From contig NZ_CP166679.1 in NCBI RefSeq assembly GCF_041320605.1, forward strand, positions 4,450,001 to 4,514,000: a DNA stretch of 64,000 nucleotides, read 5' to 3'. The position numbers and the translations under genes were made by a program. Positions within the stretch are counted from its first letter, which is position 1, and the number at the start of each line of letters is the position of its first letter. Of the stretch, positions 62,562 through 64,000 are shown in pieces. The stretch comes from Arenibacter antarcticus (GTDB taxonomy: Bacteria; Bacteroidota; Bacteroidia; Flavobacteriales; Flavobacteriaceae). The notes under the pieces were generated by a model, which did no database searches, had not been told where the DNA came from, and saw nothing but the letters and a program-made list of their open reading frames with translations.

Positions 62562-64000
62562 ATGGAAGCTATCCTAAATAACGCCAAGAGCTGGTTAACC
62601 GATTTTTTTGATTCCAAGACCAAAGAAGAAATAAAGACTCTAATTGAGCAAAATACTGAAGAATTAAAAGATCGCTTTTATAAGGATTTGGAGTTTGGCA
62701 CAGGGGGAATGCGTGGTATAATGGGCGCTGGCACCAATAGAATAAATAAATACACCTTGGGAAAAAGCACTCAGGGACTTAGTAACTTCCTTAAAAAAGC
62801 ATATCCCAATACCGACCTTAAAGTGGTCATAGCCTATGACTGTAGGCATAACAGCGATACTTTAGCCCGTACGGTAGCCGAAGTTTTTTCGGCAAACGGA
62901 ATTCAGGTTTATCTATTTTCCGAATTGCGGACCACTCCAGAGCTTTCCTTTGCCGTACGATATCTAAATTGTCATGCAGGTATTGTGTTGACCGCTTCCC
63001 ACAACCCACCCGAGTATAATGGATACAAAGTGTATTGGACCGATGGCGGACAAATAGTTCCCCCGCAGGACGGAAAGATTATTGCAGAAATAAATAGCCT
63101 TGCTTTTGAAGATATTAAGTTCGAAGCAAAAGAGGAACTTATAAAACTCATAGGCAAGGAAGTAGACGAGGCCTTTATAAATGCCTGCGTTGAGAACGGA
63201 AACTTTAACGCTAAGGAGAAGGACAACTATAAGGTGGTATTTACCTCCCTTCACGGAACCTCTATAACAGCGGTTCCAGAAGTATTAAAAAGAGCAGGAT
63301 ATAAAAACGTTACCATAATTGAGGAGCAAGCAAAACCAGATGGGAATTTCCCAACGGTAAAATCCCCCAATCCAGAAGAGCCCGAAGCCTTATCCATAGC
63401 TATAAAAAAGGCTGAGGAAATAGGCGCAGATATCGTTATAGGAACAGATCCCGACTGCGATCGTTTAGGAGTAGCGGTACGGAATTTAGAAGGGAAGATG
63501 GAAATTCTGAACGGAAACCAATCCATGATCATGATGACCAAATTTTTATTGGATCAGCGAAAGGCCAAAGGAATTAATGGGAACGAGTTTGTTGCTTCCA
63601 CCATTGTATCTACCCCAATGATGGATTCACTTGCCAAAGCTTATGGAGTGGAGTGCAAAACCGCATTAACAGGCTTTAAATGGATTGCTAAAATGATTAA
63701 GGACTTCCCGGAACAACCCTTTATTGGTGGCGGAGAAGAGAGCTTTGGATTTATGGTCGGCGACTTTGTTCGCGACAAAGACGCGGTTACCTCTACCCTG
63801 CTGGCCTGTGAAATCGGAGCCAACGCCAAAGCCAATGGCAGTTCCTTTTACAAGGACTTAATAGAATGCTATGTGGACTACGGATTTTACAAAGAAAAGT
63901 TAATCTCGCTTACCAAAAAAGGCATGCAAGGTGCCGAGGAAATCAAACAAATGATGATTGATTTTAAGGAAAATCCCGTAGAATCGATCGACGGTTCCAA
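62562..64000 (+). CDS. Phosphoglucomutase/phosphomannomutase (C-terminus cut by window edge)
   Basis: The first 479 residues of an alpha-D-phosphohexomutase. Catalytic Ser 146 lies in LTASHNPPEYNGYK, the metal loop is GTDPDCDRLG (about 292-301), and the sugar-binding GGGEESFGF motif is present in domain 3. The N-terminal EFGTGGMRGIMGAGTNRIN is the PgmB/YhxB-type signature. It interconverts hexose 1- and 6-phosphates. Only the fourth domain's end is missing. Confidence 0.93.
   Translation, partial: MEAILNNAKSWLTDFFDSKTKEEIKTLIEQNTEELKDRFYKDLEFGTGGMRGIMGAGTNRINKYTLGKSTQGLSNFLKKAYPNTDLKVVIAYDCRHNSDTLARTVAEVFSANGIQVYLFSELRTTPELSFAVRYLNCHAGIVLTASHNPPEYNGYKVYWTDGGQIVPPQDGKIIAEINSLAFEDIKFEAKEELIKLIGKEVDEAFINACVENGNFNAKEKDNYKVVFTSLHGTSITAVPEVLKRAGYKNVTIIEEQAKPDGNFPTVKSPNPEEPEALSIAIKKAEEIGADIVIGTDPDCDRLGVAVRNLEGKMEILNGNQSMIMMTKFLLDQRKAKGINGNEFVASTIVSTPMMDSLAKAYGVECKTALTGFKWIAKMIKDFPEQPFIGGGEESFGFMVGDFVRDKDAVTSTLLACEIGANAKANGSSFYKDLIECYVDYGFYKEKLISLTKKGMQGAEEIKQMMIDFKENPVESIDGS

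Noticed and set aside
1-64000. CRISPR arrays, IS elements, phage genes, tRNA and rRNA genes
   Set aside because: Looked for repeats with regular spacing, transposase motifs and tRNA features by eye and recognised none; a tRNAscan or repeat search could still find something missed.

Overview
The window is a low-GC chromosomal segment from a member of the Bacteroidota, most likely a (marine) Flavobacteriaceae. The basis is the set of gene families (RND pump fused to TolC, 950-residue CarB, DUF4199 next to a GT2, GlmU-like protein next to type B L31), near absence of Shine-Dalgarno sequences, and repeated Bacteroidota-type -7 boxes (TAnnTTTG). No rRNA, tRNA, IS element, phage gene or CRISPR array was recognised. 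It reads as core chromosome with many biosynthetic operons.

Layout. 1-1905 (minus): menaquinone genes (hotdog thioesterase, menF, start of menD). 1976-6413: alpha/beta hydrolase, Crp/Fnr regulator, secreted PepSY-like protein, secreted YD-like protein, a 35-codon Cys-rich ORF and an orphan LytTR response regulator. 6602-12591 (plus): heavy-metal efflux operon (His-rich small protein, RND pump fused to its own TolC-like channel, lipoprotein adaptor). 12702-17587 (minus): complete four-enzyme trans-4-hydroxyproline catabolic operon, divergent from an M28 peptidase. 19645-24609 (plus): leuCDAB, preceded by an Ile/Val-rich mini-ORF. 24725-27822 (minus): MFS exporter and gapN. 28175-36087 (minus): ilvD-ilvB-methyltransferase-ilvN-ilvC-ilvA, preceded by a leader peptide and a mutually exclusive hairpin set that looks like a classical attenuator. 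36140-40747 (minus): 5-oxoprolinase pxpABC with a non-canonical Nramp-like transporter and a DUF2891 lipoprotein. 41135-48994: zinc-ribbon protein, YbbAP-type ABC exporter divergent from a TesA-like esterase, MepB, DUF1275, Xaa-Pro dipeptidyl-peptidase. 49109-64000: carB, rpmH, cls, lytic transglycosylase, mtaB, GlmU-like protein, rpmE2, DUF4199, GT2 and the start of a phosphoglucomutase/phosphomannomutase.

How it fits together. Nearly the whole branched-chain amino acid pathway is here: ilvA supplies 2-oxobutyrate, ilvBN/C/D make 2-oxo acids and leuABCD extends to leucine. Both operons carry a short upstream ORF rich in Ile/Val codons; the ilvD one is followed by three mutually exclusive pairings ending in an intrinsic terminator. 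This putative ribosome-mediated attenuation is the most interesting signal in the window. A second theme is use of proline-like compounds (hydroxyproline operon, 5-oxoprolinase operon, Xaa-Pro peptidase), suggesting growth on protein-derived material. The Nramp-like protein of the 5-oxoprolinase operon lacks the metal-ligand motifs and may carry something other than a metal.
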